Assembly (NCBI RefSeq): GCF_013177315.1
Contig: NZ_CP053661.1
Coordinates: 744,001 to 808,000, forward strand
Length of the DNA stretch: 64,000 nt
Source: Thermoleptolyngbya sichuanensis A183
GTDB taxonomy: Bacteria; Cyanobacteriota; Cyanobacteriia; Elainellales; Elainellaceae
Reading direction: 5' to 3'
Shown: positions 31,418 through 39,322 of the stretch, in pieces
Layout: every line of letters begins with the position of its first letter
Position numbering within the stretch: the first letter of the stretch is position 1
The notes under the pieces: model-generated
The model's database searches: none
Seen by the model: only the letters and a program-made list of their open reading frames with translations
What the model was told of the DNA's origin: nothing
Translations under genes and position numbers: made by a program

Positions 31418-32056
31418 ATGTCACTCACTGCTCAACAGTTAGCTGCTTTGATGCCTGATGCCACTCAATTAGAAAGTGACGAGCCAGAGATGGAGAGTTC
31501 ACTACACTATGCCCAACTAGCCCTGCTGGTTGCTTGTTTAGAGTGGCTTTGGCGCGATCGCTCTGATTTTTTTATTGGGGCAAACTTGACAATTTATTTC
31601 AGCCGGGAGCAGCTCAAAAACAAAGAGTTTCGCGGCCCCGATTTCTTTTTAGTGAAAAACACCGAAAAGCGCCCGCGAAAATCTTGGGTTGTCTGGGAGG
31701 AAGGCGGCAGATACCCGGATTTGATTATTGAACTCTTATCGGACTCAACAGCCCAAATCGATCGAAATTTAAAGAAGGAACTCTATCAAAACCGATTTCG
31801 CACACCAGAGTATTTCTGGTTTTCTCCTGAGACTTTGGAATTTTCAGGCTATCGCCTAGTTAACCAGCAGTATGAACCGATTGCTGAAACTGATTCGGGC
31901 TGGCTGTGGAGTCATACCTTAGGACTCTATTTAGGTATTCAAGCTGGGATGCTGCGCTATTTTACAGAAACAGGTAACCTGGTGCTGTCTCCACAAGAAT
32001 CGGCACAACGATTGACAGAGCAGCTAAGAGCGTTGGGTGTTGAACCGGACGTATAG
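31418..32056 (+). CDS. Uma2 family endonuclease-like protein (DUF820)
   Basis: 212 residues with the PD-(D/E)xK-like core: FRGPDFFLV, then PDLIIELLSDST and the lysine-bearing helix NLKKELYQ, followed by YFWFSPETLEFSGYRL. DUF820/Uma2 proteins are very abundant in cyanobacteria and often considered degenerate or mobile-associated; activity is uncertain. Isolated on the plus strand, followed by a MITE-like palindrome. Confidence 0.85.
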   Translation: MSLTAQQLAALMPDATQLESDEPEMESSLHYAQLALLVACLEWLWRDRSDFFIGANLTIYFSREQLKNKEFRGPDFFLVKNTEKRPRKSWVVWEEGGRYPDLIIELLSDSTAQIDRNLKKELYQNRFRTPEYFWFSPETLEFSGYRLVNQQYEPIAETDSGWLWSHTLGLYLGIQAGMLRYFTETGNLVLSPQESAQRLTEQLRALGVEPDV

Positions 32057-32128
32057 CAACGCGAGAATAAGAAAGGGAGGGCTGGTTCGCTCTCCCTTCT
32101 ACGAATCCCAACTAATTCTCAAACTGAC

Positions 32129-32218
32129 AGGACTTACGCACTTGCGATCAGCTCTTTGGGCTTTGGATGATTTCTCGCAGGCGCAGCCCGATAGAAATCG
32201 TCCAACTGCGTAAGTCCT
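32129..32218. repeat. 90-bp MITE-like palindromic element, copy A
   Basis: Terminal inverted repeats AGGACTTACGCA and TGCGTAAGTCCT enclose a 66-bp middle with an internal stem. It is flanked by 12-bp direct repeats AACTAATTCTCA (32110-32121 and 32219-32230), with 7 further bases between the left repeat and the terminus. A second copy in opposite orientation lies at 48509-48598 and aligns over its full length. No coding capacity. Confidence 0.88.
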
Positions 32219-32238
32219 AACTAATTCTCAGAAAAGCA

Positions 32239-32637
32239 CTATGCTTCCCGCTTTAGTGCAGACTCGACCTGTTTAAATTCCAGTTCCAAACGCTCCTTCA
32301 GCTTGGCAGGAACAGGACGATTGGGATAGGAGCTATAGTGCCCTGCTAGAGAATTCAGCGCTGTCCGCATGGTAGTAAAGGAACCCAGCTTGAGCAGCGA
32401 GTTGTCTCGGCGATATCGGGCTGAGAAGTCGTTGATTAGCTGGCGGGCTTCGGATTGGGCGGCGGCCTTTTCAGGCGTTCCATCGGGCAGTTCTAGTGCG
32501 TTCCGCAAGCTACCGATCAGCGCCAGCGTATCTTGCCGATAGTTGCCACTGAGATTTCCCGACGCACTGGAGCAGCCCGTCAATCCAATGACACACACCA
32601 GCACTAGGGCGAACAGACGAGTTAGAAAAGTCTTCAT
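32239..32637 (-). CDS. psb27: photosystem II assembly lipoprotein Psb27
   Basis: 132 residues from ATG 32637 (the frame extends 9 codons further upstream without support). A lipoprotein signal peptide ends in LTGC with Cys22 as acyl anchor. The mature protein is the four-helix Psb27 fold: NYRQDTLALIGSLRNAL, INDFSARYRRDNSLLKLGSFTTMRTALNSLAGHYSSYPNRPVPAKLKERL. Psb27 binds CP43 and protects PSII assembly and repair intermediates on the lumenal side. It lies between the MITE and a DUF4079 gene, all on the minus strand. Confidence 0.93.
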   Translation of the reverse strand: MKTFLTRLFALVLVCVIGLTGCSSASGNLSGNYRQDTLALIGSLRNALELPDGTPEKAAAQSEARQLINDFSARYRRDNSLLKLGSFTTMRTALNSLAGHYSSYPNRPVPAKLKERLELEFKQVESALKREA

Positions 32638-32773
32638 AGAACCTCGGCAACTAAAAATCGGCAATTTGGAAAGCGACCGTCGAAATCAAAAACTGAAAAA
32701 GCGTCGTTTTTCATCATAACTTGAGTTGGCGATCGCCCCAGCGCAACACGCCAACCCCAGCAACCCTTAGTCC

Positions 32774-33256
32774 TCAGGTGTTACCCGTCATGCGGTTCAC
32801 GACGTTTTGCACAATCTGCATTCCGGTGATAGCCTGCCAGCCAAACAGAGCCAGCAGAATCACGTTCAGCGTGATGTGGGCATAGCGGGCCGCATCGTTG
32901 CCCTTCTGCATAAACGGGGTCAGTGCAGCAGAGGTGGCAATCATGCCCGTCATGCCCAAGCCCACCAGCAGGTGGGGGTTGACGAACAGCTTGCCGCTGT
33001 TGGCATAGGTGGCAGCCATGCCGCCCAGCGTGCCCAGCACCATCGTCGCCAGCAAGATCGAGCCAATCTGGTGATGGCGAATATTGAAACGCCCTTTGAG
33101 CAATGCTTTTTTGACCTCGCCCTCGGCAGATCGCGTGCGCCGAAGCTGAACGCCCAGATACATGGCATAGATCGTTAGCCCAAACAAAACCCACATTAGG
33201 ATCGGATGAACAAACTGGCTGTAAACCTTGAGCGACTGCAAAAGCTCAGGATTCAT
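32774..33256 (-). CDS. DUF4079 membrane protein
   Basis: 160 residues with four hydrophobic segments (about 14-33, 62-82, 90-110 and 127-150), and histidines near membrane ends (FVHPILMW, RHHQIG, NPHLLVG, YAHITLN). Matches the DUF4079 family of cyanobacterial and plastid membrane proteins, which look like cytochrome-b561-like heme proteins; heme binding is inference from the histidines. ATG 33256. Its neighbour psb27 on the same strand fits a thylakoid setting, but no operon is proven. Confidence 0.82.
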   Translation of the reverse strand: MNPELLQSLKVYSQFVHPILMWVLFGLTIYAMYLGVQLRRTRSAEGEVKKALLKGRFNIRHHQIGSILLATMVLGTLGGMAATYANSGKLFVNPHLLVGLGMTGMIATSAALTPFMQKGNDAARYAHITLNVILLALFGWQAITGMQIVQNVVNRMTGNT

Positions 33257-33516
33257 TACGCTCTCCCTCTCTGCGCCTCAAATCTTAAAAAAATCTAACT
33301 GCACTGTAATAAAAATTAGCACAATTAGCATCGTTGGGAAGAGACGAGCAGGATGGACGGGAGGCGGAGGCGGTCAGATCACTTCCGAATCAGATCAGTT
33401 CCGAAAAGGATTACCTCCAAAAAACAAGCCTCCCAGCGAGAACTTGCTTGGAGACTTGTTTGCGGATGAAGGACTGGGCGTAGAGCTGGTAACCCTTCTC
33501 TCAGGGGGCGATCGCG

Positions 33517-33822
33517 CTACATGCCCGGCAAGAGCGAGTCCGTTGCATTGGTCGGCTCGGCCTGGGGCTGTTGGCGCAGGATGATGGGCGGCTCGGTGAC
33601 TAGCCCCACGAGGCGATCGCTCGGAAAGCAGAGAATCGCTTTGCCCTCGGTGATTGGAATCTGGAAAAGGCGCTGAGGGCGGTTTTCGGGTGGCGCAACC
33701 AGCGTCTCAAACAGCTCTTGCAGGAGCATGTTGTTGGACTGAATTGTGACCGTTTGCTGCGTGCCGCCATCGAGAAGGATGGTGACGGCGACTTCTTGGG
33801 GCAGAGGTGCATCAGAAACCAT
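33517..33822 (-). CDS. hypothetical protein, ubiquitin-like or N-terminal regulatory domain
   Basis: 101 residues from ATG 33822; a longer frame to 33987 is judged non-coding upstream. Sequence blocks: VAVTILLDGGTQQTVTIQSNNMLLQELFETL, then RLFQIPITEGKAILCFPSDRLVGLVTEPPI. The stretch resembles the N-terminal region of some cyanobacterial proteins I associate with 2OG-Fe(II) oxygenases, but there is no oxygenase domain here and I cannot confirm the link. Plausibly a small stand-alone domain. Confidence 0.55.
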   Translation of the reverse strand: MVSDAPLPQEVAVTILLDGGTQQTVTIQSNNMLLQELFETLVAPPENRPQRLFQIPITEGKAILCFPSDRLVGLVTEPPIILRQQPQAEPTNATDSLLPGM

Positions 33823-34055
33823 GCGATTACCTAAATATAGAGTGAATGCTGAACAACAGCTTGAGTGAAAACTTAAAACAGGGGGTTCGTGCAAAACAGC
33901 AGCCCGATGGCTGAATCTCGACAAGCCTTCATTTATACTTCCCTCGAAATAAGACGGAAATCGGGAAATTGCTGGAAAGTCGAGCAATGGGCTGCTAATT
34001 GTTATGCAGTCTTTACGACTTGAACATCTGGGCGGCGAAGTGCAATCAGGAAGAC

Positions 34056-35636
34056 CTAGTGCAAGAAATGGCGAACGCCCGTGAAAATCATAGCCAATCC
34101 CAGCTCGTTTGCGGCCTGAATCGACTCGGCATCGCGCAAACTGCCGCCGGGTTGGGCGATCGCTACGATCCCCGCCGCCGCCGCCTGCCGCACCGAATCG
34201 TCAAACGGGAAAAAGCCGTCGCTGGCTAAAATTGCGCCCCTAGCGCGATCGCCCGCCTGCTCCAGCGCCAGCTTCACAGATCCGACCCGATTCATTTGCC
34301 CTGCGCCAATGCCCAGCGTGGTGCGCTGATTCGTGACCACAATTGCGTTGGATTTGACGTGTTTGCAGACTGTCCAGGCAAAGCGCAGTTCTGCCCACTG
34401 GTCGTCGGTCGGTGCTTTTTCGGTCGCCACTTTCCACTGGCTGATGTCGATCGGACGATCATCGGAGGCTTGAACCAGCAGTCCTCCGGCGATCGCCCTC
34501 ACCGCCTGCGCTGGGCCTGCGTGCAGGTCGAGCAGCGTCAGCACGCGCACTTTGGACTTTGCTGCTAGGATTTCTGCCGCTGCCGCATCACACCCCGGCG
34601 CAACCACGCATTCCAAAAAGGTCTGGGTCAAAGCCGCTGCGGTTTCTACATCGATGGGTCGATTCAGCGCCACAATGCCGCCGAAGGCCGAGGTCGAGTC
34701 GGCTTCATAGGCTTTGGTATAGGCCTCCAGCAGCGTATTGCCCAGCGCCACACCGCAGGGATTGGTGTGCTTAATAATCACAGCGGCGGCGGGCGCACCG
34801 GGCGCATCGTCAAACTCCGCCACAATCCGCCGCGCCGCCTCCAGATCGACCAGGTTGTTATAGCTCAACTCCTTGCCCTGGAGCTTGGTTGCCTCTGCCC
34901 AGCCCGTGGGCGATTCCCCAGTTTGATACCAGGCGGCAGGCTGATGGGGGTTTTCGCCATAGCGCAGCGGTTGCAGCAGGCGACCCGTGATGAAAATCGA
35001 AGCTGGATGCTCGCTGCCCGATTCTGCGGCGATGGGTTCGCGGGTTGCCGATTGCGCGGCCAGATAGGTGGCGATCGCCGCGTCATACTTCGCCGTGTGC
35101 GAAAACCCCGCCAACGCGCAGGCTCGGCGAAACTCGAACGACACCTGACCATCCCCCCGCCGCAATTCCGTCAGATATTCGTCATACTGGGCTGGATTGC
35201 ACAGCACGGTGACATGGGCAAAGTTTTTGGCCGAGGCCCGCAGCATTGCCGGGCCGCCGATATCGATCTGCTCCACCGCGTCCGCCAGCGACATACCCGG
35301 TTGGGCAATAGTCTGCTCAAAGGGGTAGAGATTCACCACCACCAAGTCAATTGGCTGAATTTGGTTGGTCTCCAGATCAGTCAGGTCTTGGGGAACGTCC
35401 CGTCGGGCTAGAATGCCGCCGTGAATGCGGGGATGCAGCGTCTTTACGCGCCCACCCAGGATTTCGGGGGAACCTGTGTAGTCAGAAACTTTGGTGACTG
35501 GGATGCCTGCCGCCTTCAGCGCTTCGGCGGTGCCACCGCTACTGATAATGGAAAAATCGAACGTTTCTACGAGCTGGCGGGCAAACGCCACTAGTCCGGT
35601 TTTGTCAGAAACGCTCAGAAGAGCTAAACGGGTCAT
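34056..35636 (-). CDS. purH: bifunctional AICAR transformylase / IMP cyclohydrolase
   Basis: Catalyses the last two steps of IMP synthesis. The N-terminal domain has the MGS-like IMP cyclohydrolase fold (LSVSDKTGLVAFA, IISSGGTAEAL, GGRVKTLHPRIHGGILA). The C-terminal AICAR transformylase has RYGENPHQ, LSYNNLVDLEAA, VIIKHTNPCG (catalytic Lys-His) and DGFFPFDDSV. 526 residues, normal. It follows purA and adenosine deaminase within about 6 kb, but is on the minus strand and not co-transcribed with the latter. Confidence 0.97.
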   Translation of the reverse strand: MTRLALLSVSDKTGLVAFARQLVETFDFSIISSGGTAEALKAAGIPVTKVSDYTGSPEILGGRVKTLHPRIHGGILARRDVPQDLTDLETNQIQPIDLVVVNLYPFEQTIAQPGMSLADAVEQIDIGGPAMLRASAKNFAHVTVLCNPAQYDEYLTELRRGDGQVSFEFRRACALAGFSHTAKYDAAIATYLAAQSATREPIAAESGSEHPASIFITGRLLQPLRYGENPHQPAAWYQTGESPTGWAEATKLQGKELSYNNLVDLEAARRIVAEFDDAPGAPAAAVIIKHTNPCGVALGNTLLEAYTKAYEADSTSAFGGIVALNRPIDVETAAALTQTFLECVVAPGCDAAAAEILAAKSKVRVLTLLDLHAGPAQAVRAIAGGLLVQASDDRPIDISQWKVATEKAPTDDQWAELRFAWTVCKHVKSNAIVVTNQRTTLGIGAGQMNRVGSVKLALEQAGDRARGAILASDGFFPFDDSVRQAAAAGIVAIAQPGGSLRDAESIQAANELGLAMIFTGVRHFLH

Positions 35637-36196
35637 GGCACTCTACTAACTCAAAAACGACTCTAAACCGACTCGAACCTGAATAACGGCGGTATGACGG
35701 CTGAAAACTTCTCGCAAGCGCGTCACCATTTCATGAAAACACTTAACCAGTTCGTCTGGCTGACGCACTTGCGTAAAAGGACTACAGGACTGCTAATAAG
35801 CTGCGGTTGACGCTTCCTCAGAATACTCAGAGTATATGGAAACAATAGGCTGGGAAACTTATGATTTGTATGATTTGATCGAATTGCGCTTGATTTTGAT
35901 GGAACTGTGTTCAGGGCGATCGCCGTCTGGAGGTTTAAACCTGGGTTCGCTAAATTCGCACCCTGGCTGAATGGCTCCGCCAAAGCAGGGTCAGCGCCAA
36001 ACTCCTCTAGTCTTCTAGAGTCGCTGCCCGAAATTACCACGCAAAACTACCACCCGAACTACCACCCAAAACTACCACCCAAAATTACCACTCAAAAAAA
36101 TTACCACCCAAAACTACCATCCAAAGCCACTATCCAGAGTCCACACGCATCGATCCTGATTTACACGCCTGCTGACTTTCTACCAAGAGGAAGACT
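35637..36196. other. intergenic region with a 12-13 bp tandem array
   Basis: About 560 bp between divergent purH and the esterase gene. It contains an array of eight units of 12-13 bp (36031-36135, pattern AAACTACCACCC with variants). About 60 bp after the array comes an AGAGGAAG ribosome site before GTG 36197. The left part must carry the purH promoter; none was resolved. No gene supported. Confidence 0.7.
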
Positions 36197-36859
36197 GTGT
36201 CTCTGAGAGCGATTTCCATTCCGCCTCGCAGCGGCAAATCGCCGGAAGCGCTGCTGGTCATGCTGCATGGCTGGGGAGCCAATGCCCAGGATGTCGCTTC
36301 GCTGGCGCTGATGCTGGATTTGCCGACGATGCAACTGCTATTTCCTGATGCGCCGTTTCCCTATCCCTACGGGCCCACAGGTCGCGTTTGGTACGACTTG
36401 CCCGATGGCTATTCCTTCGAGAGCGATCCAGAATTTGTCCATCAGCCCAAACTGCGGGAGAGCGCTGCCCAACTGACAGACTGGCTGCGATCGCTCTCGT
36501 CGATCACGGGTGTACCGCTAGAAAAAACGCTGCTGGCGGGCTTTTCGCAGGGTGGTGCGATGGCTTTGGAGGTGGGTCTGAGTCTGCCGCTGGCGGGGCT
36601 GCTGGTGCTGAGCGGCTATTTGCACGGGCCACCCCAACTGGGGATCGCGCTGCCGCCGCCCGTGCTGATGGTGCATGGTCAGCAAGATTTGGTGGTGCCG
36701 ATTGGTGCGGCCCGGCGATCGCGCGATGTTCTGCAATCGGCGGGGCTATCGGTGTGGTATCACGAGCTATCAACGGGTCACGAAATTACCCCGGAGGTAC
36801 TGAAATTGGCGCAAAACTTTACAGAAGAAATACGGTTGTCAGCGAGCCGGAGCGAATAG
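36197..36859 (+). CDS. alpha/beta-hydrolase, phospholipase/carboxylesterase type
   Basis: 220 residues, GTG start behind a strong AGAGGAAG ribosome site. LVMLHGWGANAQD near residue 17 gives the oxyanion region. The nucleophile serine is in LAGFSQGGAMALE (about 117), with the acid in VHGQQDLVVPI (about 161) and histidine in STGHEITPEVL (about 194). This is the phospholipase/carboxylesterase (YpfH-like) family. Cytosolic, with no signal peptide. Substrate unknown. Confidence 0.88.
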   Translation: MSLRAISIPPRSGKSPEALLVMLHGWGANAQDVASLALMLDLPTMQLLFPDAPFPYPYGPTGRVWYDLPDGYSFESDPEFVHQPKLRESAAQLTDWLRSLSSITGVPLEKTLLAGFSQGGAMALEVGLSLPLAGLLVLSGYLHGPPQLGIALPPPVLMVHGQQDLVVPIGAARRSRDVLQSAGLSVWYHELSTGHEITPEVLKLAQNFTEEIRLSASRSE

Positions 36860-36999
36860 GATAGGAGATGTAGAGGTCTATGGCTCTCAGCGAAGCCCAC
36901 GCAGGCAGCGAAGCCTGCGGAGGTATGAATGGGAGTCTGCTCTGGAGAATTGCTTTCTAAAGGGTTCTTTCTGACTAGTCGGAATTTGGAGGGCGAGCC

Positions 37000-37212
37000 A
37001 TGCGTACATTGGACTTTTGCGAGCAAGATGTCGCCCAAATGACCGAGGGCGAGGTAGAAAACCTGGCGAAGCGGCTCGAACAAGACGACTATGCAAACGT
37101 CTTTGAAGGGCTGCGCGACTGGCACCTGCTGAGGGCGATCGCCTTCCAGCGCCCCGAACTGGCAGAACCCTACTATTACCTGCTAGATATGGAAGCCTAC
37201 GACGAGTCCTAA
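37000..37212 (+). CDS. DUF2555-like small protein
   Basis: 70 residues, acidic, with the block WHLLRAIAFQRPELAEPYYYLLDMEAYDES at the C-terminus that I associate with the cyanobacterial DUF2555 family. An N-terminal half FCEQDVAQMTEGEVENLAKRLEQDDY fits a helical fold. Function unknown. The upstream sequence to the esterase stop (about 140 bp) holds no gene. Confidence 0.75.
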   Translation: MRTLDFCEQDVAQMTEGEVENLAKRLEQDDYANVFEGLRDWHLLRAIAFQRPELAEPYYYLLDMEAYDES

Positions 37213-37307
37213 GTGCACTTCACGGCTGGAACGCTGCTGTAACACTAGCTCGATGTCATGCTGATCATGCTGAGCCTAGAGGCCCAAGTCCAGCGTTCAC
37301 GTCTAGA

Positions 37308-37370
37308 TTTCACATTCAGGTTTCACAGACAGGTTTCATATTCAGGTTTTCAGGTTTTATGGACAGGTTT
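37308..37370. repeat. 13-bp degenerate tandem repeat
   Basis: Three clean 13-bp units (consensus TTTCAnAnnCAGG, 37308-37346), a truncated 8-bp unit and one further full unit end just before the phosphoribosyltransferase stop. Same class of degenerate array as elsewhere in the window. Confidence 0.85.
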
Positions 37371-37391
37371 TGTAGAACCACGAAATTCAGC

Positions 37392-38084
37392 TTAACGAAG
37401 CCCTGACTCCTGAAGCGTCTGATGATGACGCTTGAGGATATCTAGGGCTTCTTCGGTTTCGACCTGGGGAAACTCGACATAGAAGCGGCTGACGCTGAGA
37501 AAAGAGCGCGGAGCCGCCAACAGGACGATGCGATCGCCCCAATGCTTGAGAAACGGCACAACCCGCGAAGGCGCAACGGGCGCACAAATGATCACTGCCG
37601 CTGGATGCTTGGCTTGCAGGGCACGAGCTGCGGCGGCCATCGTCAGCCCAGTGGCAATGCCGTCATCGACCAGAATGGCGATCGCCCCACGGGGATCATT
37701 CGGCTTCATGCCTCCCGAAAACAAGTCTTGCTGGATACGAGCGCTCGCCTGTGCGGTCTGCACTGCGCTGCGCCATAGCGATGTTCGCGTTTCCATCATC
37801 CCGGCATGGCGCGATCGCATCACCTGACCGTCGGCCGTCACCGCCCCAATCGCCAACTCTGGATTGTCGGGGCGCGTCACCTTTTTGGCTACCAGCACGT
37901 CCAGCGGACAGCGCAAGCTCTGGGCAATCGGCGCTGCCACCGGAATGCCACCCCTAGGCAGCGCGTAGACCAGCGGTTGGGCATTGGGATAGCGAAACCG
38001 CAGCAGGCTCACCTCGGCAGCCACCAGCGGTGCAAGCTGTTGTCCGGCATCCTGGCGATCGTGCAGCGGCAGTAGGTTGGACAT
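37392..38084 (-). CDS. phosphoribosyltransferase family protein
   Basis: 230 residues. ATG 38084 is chosen because a strong GGAGG ribosome site lies just upstream (the frame extends to 38147). ALPRGGIPVAAPIA and the PRPP loop ILVDDGIATGLTMAAAARAL (about residues 145-165) place it in the type I PRTase family. The base specificity cannot be read; it resembles the broad group of cyanobacterial PRTase-like proteins rather than Hpt or UPRT. Monocistronic on the minus strand; psaK is divergent from it. Confidence 0.85.
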   Translation of the reverse strand: MSNLLPLHDRQDAGQQLAPLVAAEVSLLRFRYPNAQPLVYALPRGGIPVAAPIAQSLRCPLDVLVAKKVTRPDNPELAIGAVTADGQVMRSRHAGMMETRTSLWRSAVQTAQASARIQQDLFSGGMKPNDPRGAIAILVDDGIATGLTMAAAARALQAKHPAAVIICAPVAPSRVVPFLKHWGDRIVLLAAPRSFLSVSRFYVEFPQVETEEALDILKRHHQTLQESGLR

Positions 38085-38438
38085 GTTGTCCCTCCGGGGG
38101 TGAGAGGGGGCAGGGGCGAGGGGATCAAGGAGAAATGAGACTATCACTCTCGATCATGACGGATCTTTCCAGGCTTGGTTAGCAAAACGCATAGGACGCA
38201 ACCTGCAACCAGTGCGACGGGGGGCGATCGCCCTTTGTAGAATTTTGTTGCGGCAAACGTTAACTATTGATGCAAACTATGCCAGAGGTTGTCCGTTTTT
38301 TGATACTAGTGCCCTTAAGCTAGTCTTTCGCCCGCCGGAGGTTTCGGGGAGGCAGGTTTGCTGGCCGGGGGCCTGCGGAGCGTGGGAAAGATCAGCATTC
38401 TGATTCATTCCTCTTTTCATGACTTAGGAGATCGAGCC

Positions 38439-38699
38439 TTGTTCATTTCCCCGTTACTTGCTGCCGTGCCCACCACCCTGGAATGGGGCCCCAAAACGGC
38501 AATTGTCATGATCCTGTGCAACATTCTGGCGATCGCCATTGGCAAATTCACAATTCAACAGCCCAGCGTTGGGCCGGAGCTACCCTCCTCTAATATGTTT
38601 GGCGGCATGGGTTTGGGGGCGCTGCTGGGAACGACCTCTCTCGGTCACATCCTTGGCGCGGGAGTGATTTTGGGACTAGCCAGCATGGGCGCACTATAG
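38439..38699 (+). CDS. psaK: photosystem I subunit PsaK
   Basis: Two-helix peripheral subunit of photosystem I. About 86 residues when started at TTG 38439, which has an AGGAG ribosome site 8 bases upstream; the TTG at 38358 would add 27 unlikely residues. Helix one lies in TAIVMILCNILAIAIG; the loop reads IQQPSVGPELPS; helix two is in FGGMGLGALLGTTSLGHILGAG. The PTTLEWGP start of the mature part fits PsaK. The rare TTG start is a noteworthy detail for an abundant photosystem protein. Confidence 0.88.
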   Translation: MFISPLLAAVPTTLEWGPKTAIVMILCNILAIAIGKFTIQQPSVGPELPSSNMFGGMGLGALLGTTSLGHILGAGVILGLASMGAL

Positions 38700-38743
38700 C
38701 CCCAAGACGCTGGCAGAAGCCGCCAAGATCTCTGTAGGCAGGG

Positions 38744-38788
38744 TCTGGCAGTGTTTTATCTGGCAGTGTTTTATCTGGCAGTGTTTCA
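38744..38788. repeat. 3 x 15-bp tandem repeat
   Basis: Three 15-bp units (TCTGGCAGTGTTTTA, last unit with one change) 45 bp after the psaK stop. The interval 38700-38950 otherwise shows no gene. Confidence 0.95.
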
Positions 38789-38950
38789 TAGTTGACGACT
38801 TTGGTGCCTCGCAAGAGTGCCGCAGGCTTGCAGCAAGCCGCGTTAGTCATTGGGGTCATGAAGACTCACGGCGCGTCTTTCCCAATGCTGCTCAACGCTG
38901 CTCTATGATGTACCAGAGTCGTCACCCTTTTACGTTTGCCCAAATCCTGC

Positions 38951-39322
38951 ATGATTGTCTCGCCTGATGAATTGGTTCGTTATCGCGCCGAGCTAGCCGA
39001 AAATCCTGAGGCCCTGGCAGCATTGACCATGCTGGAAGATTGCGAAGGAGATTTGGAAGATGCGGCGATCGCCCTGGCGCTGCGGGAAGGACAGGAACCC
39101 GATCAGTCGGAAGGCTGGCTCGATGGTTTTGCCAAGCGCTGGCGGGTCTACGTTTGCCAGTCCGGTGTTCGAGGTCACCTGGAGACAGGGGCGATCGCCC
39201 TGGGCATCCAGCTTCTAGCAGCCGAAATGGTGCTGCCCGTTGATCTGGCGACGTTGGTTGCCATTTACGTACAAAAAACGGGCGTGGAGACTTTCTGCAA
39301 GCCCCTGGAGGAGCGGCTTTGA
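38951..39322 (+). CDS. conserved cyanobacterial protein
   Basis: 123 residues from ATG 38951 (TTG at 38936 would add five). All-helical soluble protein: SPDELVRYRAELAENPEAL, DAAIALALREG, then VRGHLETGAIALGIQLLAAEMVLPVDLATLVAIYVQKTGVETFC. A family of this type recurs in cyanobacteria with no known role. Its stop overlaps the dacB start as TTGA, implying translational coupling. Confidence 0.7.
   Translation: MIVSPDELVRYRAELAENPEALAALTMLEDCEGDLEDAAIALALREGQEPDQSEGWLDGFAKRWRVYVCQSGVRGHLETGAIALGIQLLAAEMVLPVDLATLVAIYVQKTGVETFCKPLEERL

Noticed and set aside
33228-33584. 118-residue plus-strand frame
   Set aside because: Glycine-rich shadow opposite the 33517-33822 gene and intergenic DNA.
34767-35411. 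214-residue plus-strand frame
   Set aside because: Antisense of purH.
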